This document shows, piece by piece, positions 62,725 to 64,000 of a stretch of 64,000 nt of DNA. Each line of letters starts with the position of its first letter. Position 1 is the stretch's first letter. The notes beneath the pieces were generated by a model, which saw only the letters and a list, made by a program, of their open reading frames with translations, ran no database searches and was not told the origin of the DNA. A program made the translations under genes and the position numbers. Origin of the DNA: Vreelandella venusta (lineage in GTDB: Bacteria; Pseudomonadota; Gammaproteobacteria; Pseudomonadales; Halomonadaceae); NCBI RefSeq assembly GCF_007989605.1, contig NZ_BJUL01000005.1, positions 1 to 64,000 of the forward strand. Direction: 5' to 3'.

Positions 62725-64000
62725 ATGCTCCCCCCCAATACCACAACCCGTCAGCGGCCCAGTGCCGCGCTGATCCTCAAACTGTTTTTGCCAAGCGCAC
62801 TGGGGATTTTGATTTTCTTCGTGCCTGTCGAAATTGGCGGTCGCAGCACTATATTGCTCGATCATATGGTGACCGGCTCCCGACGCTGGCTAGGAGATGC
62901 AAGCGGCTTCTATGCGCTGGCGCTGATTGCCGCTGGGGCTGCGTACCCGTTGATTCGAGGCTACTGGAATCGAAACGTTACCGAGCGCATTTTTACCGCA
63001 CTGAAACTGCTTGGGGTAATGGCTGCCCTGATGGCGCTGACGGGCTGGGGGCCTGCCTTTCTGCATGAACCGGATATGCTGCCGTTCCTGTTTGAAAAGC
63101 TGGTGATCCCCGTTGGTTTGATCGTTCCTATTGGCGCGATTTTCCTGGCCTTGTTGATCAGTTATGGGTTGCTTGAGCTTATTGGTGTGCTGGTTCAACC
63201 CGTCATGCGGCCCATTTGGCGAACGCCAGGACGCTCGGCAATCGATGCGGTTGCCTCATTCGTGGGCAGTTACTCTATCGGATTATTGATTACCAACCGG
63301 GTGTATCAGGCGGGGCAGTATTCCGCGCGGGAAGCGGCTATTATCGCCACGGGTTTCTCTACCGTCTCGGCGACGTTCATGATTATTGTGGCGCGCACGC
63401 TGGATTTAATGGCGGTGTGGAACGCCTATTTTTGGTTAACGTTAGTGATCACGTTTATCGTCACGGCGGTCACCGTTCGTTTGCCGCCATTATCGCGTAT
63501 GGATGACAGCGCTGACGATGGTGAACCGACGGCGGTGCCAGGCAAACGCTTGCTAACGGCATGGCAGACCGGATTGGAAGTGGCCGTTCGAGCACCGGCG
63601 TTGCATAGAAGTGTCGCGATCAACTTTAAAGAAGGGCTAGTGATGGCGATTAGCATCCTACCTTCGATCATGTCGGTGGGCTTGCTAGGCTTGCTTGCGG
63701 CTAAATACACGCCGCTATTTGAGTGGCTGGGTTGGTTGTTTTACCCCTTTGTGGCTGTGTGGGGCATTGCTGATGCGGCTGCACTTGCCCAGGCATCCGC
63801 TGCTGGCCTTGCCGAAATGTTTTTACCGGCACTGTTAATGGCAGAAGCGGATTTCGTCGCGCGTTTTGCTGCAGGCGTTGTCTCAGTATCCGCTGTGTTG
63901 TTTTTCTCCGCTTCGATTCCTTGCATTCTTTCTACGAGCATTCCGCTTTCTGTAGGGCGCATGGTGGTGGTGTGGTTTATTCGCGTTGCATTAAGCTTGA
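62725..64000 (+). CDS. YjiH-family (nucleoside-recognition Gate domain) membrane protein, partial at the window end
   Basis: At least 425 codons, open to the last base. Start ATG at 62725 has AGAGG seven bases upstream; an ATG two codons earlier (62719) is too close to it. Polytopic: hydrophobic segments about residues 20-40, 58-75, 95-115, 130-160 and several later. Gate-domain features include DAVASFVGSYSIGLLITNRVY and FSTVSATFMIIVARTL, both in parts. YjiH-like proteins are often found beside hut genes; shared operators support co-regulation with histidine use. Transport role inferred. Confidence 0.8.
   Translation, partial: MLPPNTTTRQRPSAALILKLFLPSALGILIFFVPVEIGGRSTILLDHMVTGSRRWLGDASGFYALALIAAGAAYPLIRGYWNRNVTERIFTALKLLGVMAALMALTGWGPAFLHEPDMLPFLFEKLVIPVGLIVPIGAIFLALLISYGLLELIGVLVQPVMRPIWRTPGRSAIDAVASFVGSYSIGLLITNRVYQAGQYSAREAAIIATGFSTVSATFMIIVARTLDLMAVWNAYFWLTLVITFIVTAVTVRLPPLSRMDDSADDGEPTAVPGKRLLTAWQTGLEVAVRAPALHRSVAINFKEGLVMAISILPSIMSVGLLGLLAAKYTPLFEWLGWLFYPFVAVWGIADAAALAQASAAGLAEMFLPALLMAEADFVARFAAGVVSVSAVLFFSASIPCILSTSIPLSVGRMVVVWFIRVALSL

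Overview
The window reads as chromosome of a moderately GC-rich gammaproteobacterium, most likely a marine or halophilic Halomonas/Vreelandella-type organism. This is an inference from the gene set: a self-sufficient P450, TRAP transporters, gab and hut catabolic operons, E. coli-type gdhA, rnk and creA. No rRNA or species-level marker is present. One tRNA gene (Arg, CCT) is visible.

Layout. 0.1-5.4 kb: a five-gene archaic chaperone-usher (Csu-like) pilus operon on the minus strand. 5.9-7.8 kb: gdhA and rnk. 8.0-12.4 kb: an IclR regulator divergent from a CYP116B-type P450-reductase fusion, followed by an orphan TRAP solute-binding protein. 12.4-27.4 kb: a tightly overlapping minus-strand operon, kpsC - kpsS - SDR - LTA-synthase-like transferase - 2438-aa type I PKS - alpha-oxoamine synthase - rfaH-like. 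I read it as a pathway making a PKS-derived, sphingoid-like lipid that could be given a phosphoglycerol head group and a Kdo linker. This is the most interesting system in the window. 27.7-30.8 kb: a diguanylate cyclase and an AEC-family permease.

30.9-45.0 kb: a P4-like phage satellite inserted in the 3' end of the tRNA-Arg gene. It has an integrase, a tandem Ogr/Delta zinc-finger protein, an AAA ATPase, AlpA, a structured leader that resembles the P4 CI immunity RNA region, Toprim primase and DUF927 helicase-like genes, a dense GGCAAC iteron array, and an AT-rich cargo block (HEPN RNase-like, SIR2-like, sigma4-HTH/HNH-like) that looks like anti-phage defence. A 13-bp copy of the tRNA 3' part at 44973-44985 is the candidate attR.

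45.1-50.3 kb: creA, a CAP-domain protein, gabD-gabT and a GntR/FCD regulator. 50.4-53.4 kb: a DctP-DctQ-DctM TRAP transporter on the minus strand. 54.0-55.3 kb: a periplasmic PLP amino-acid racemase. 55.4-62.4 kb: a hut operon (hutI-hutG-hutU-hutH-transporter, minus strand). It is divergent from a YjiH-like membrane protein that runs off the window end, and two TGTATATACA operators lie between them.

Short in-frame tandem repeats (12-15 bp) recur in unrelated genes. Functions come from motif recognition by eye; no database search was possible.
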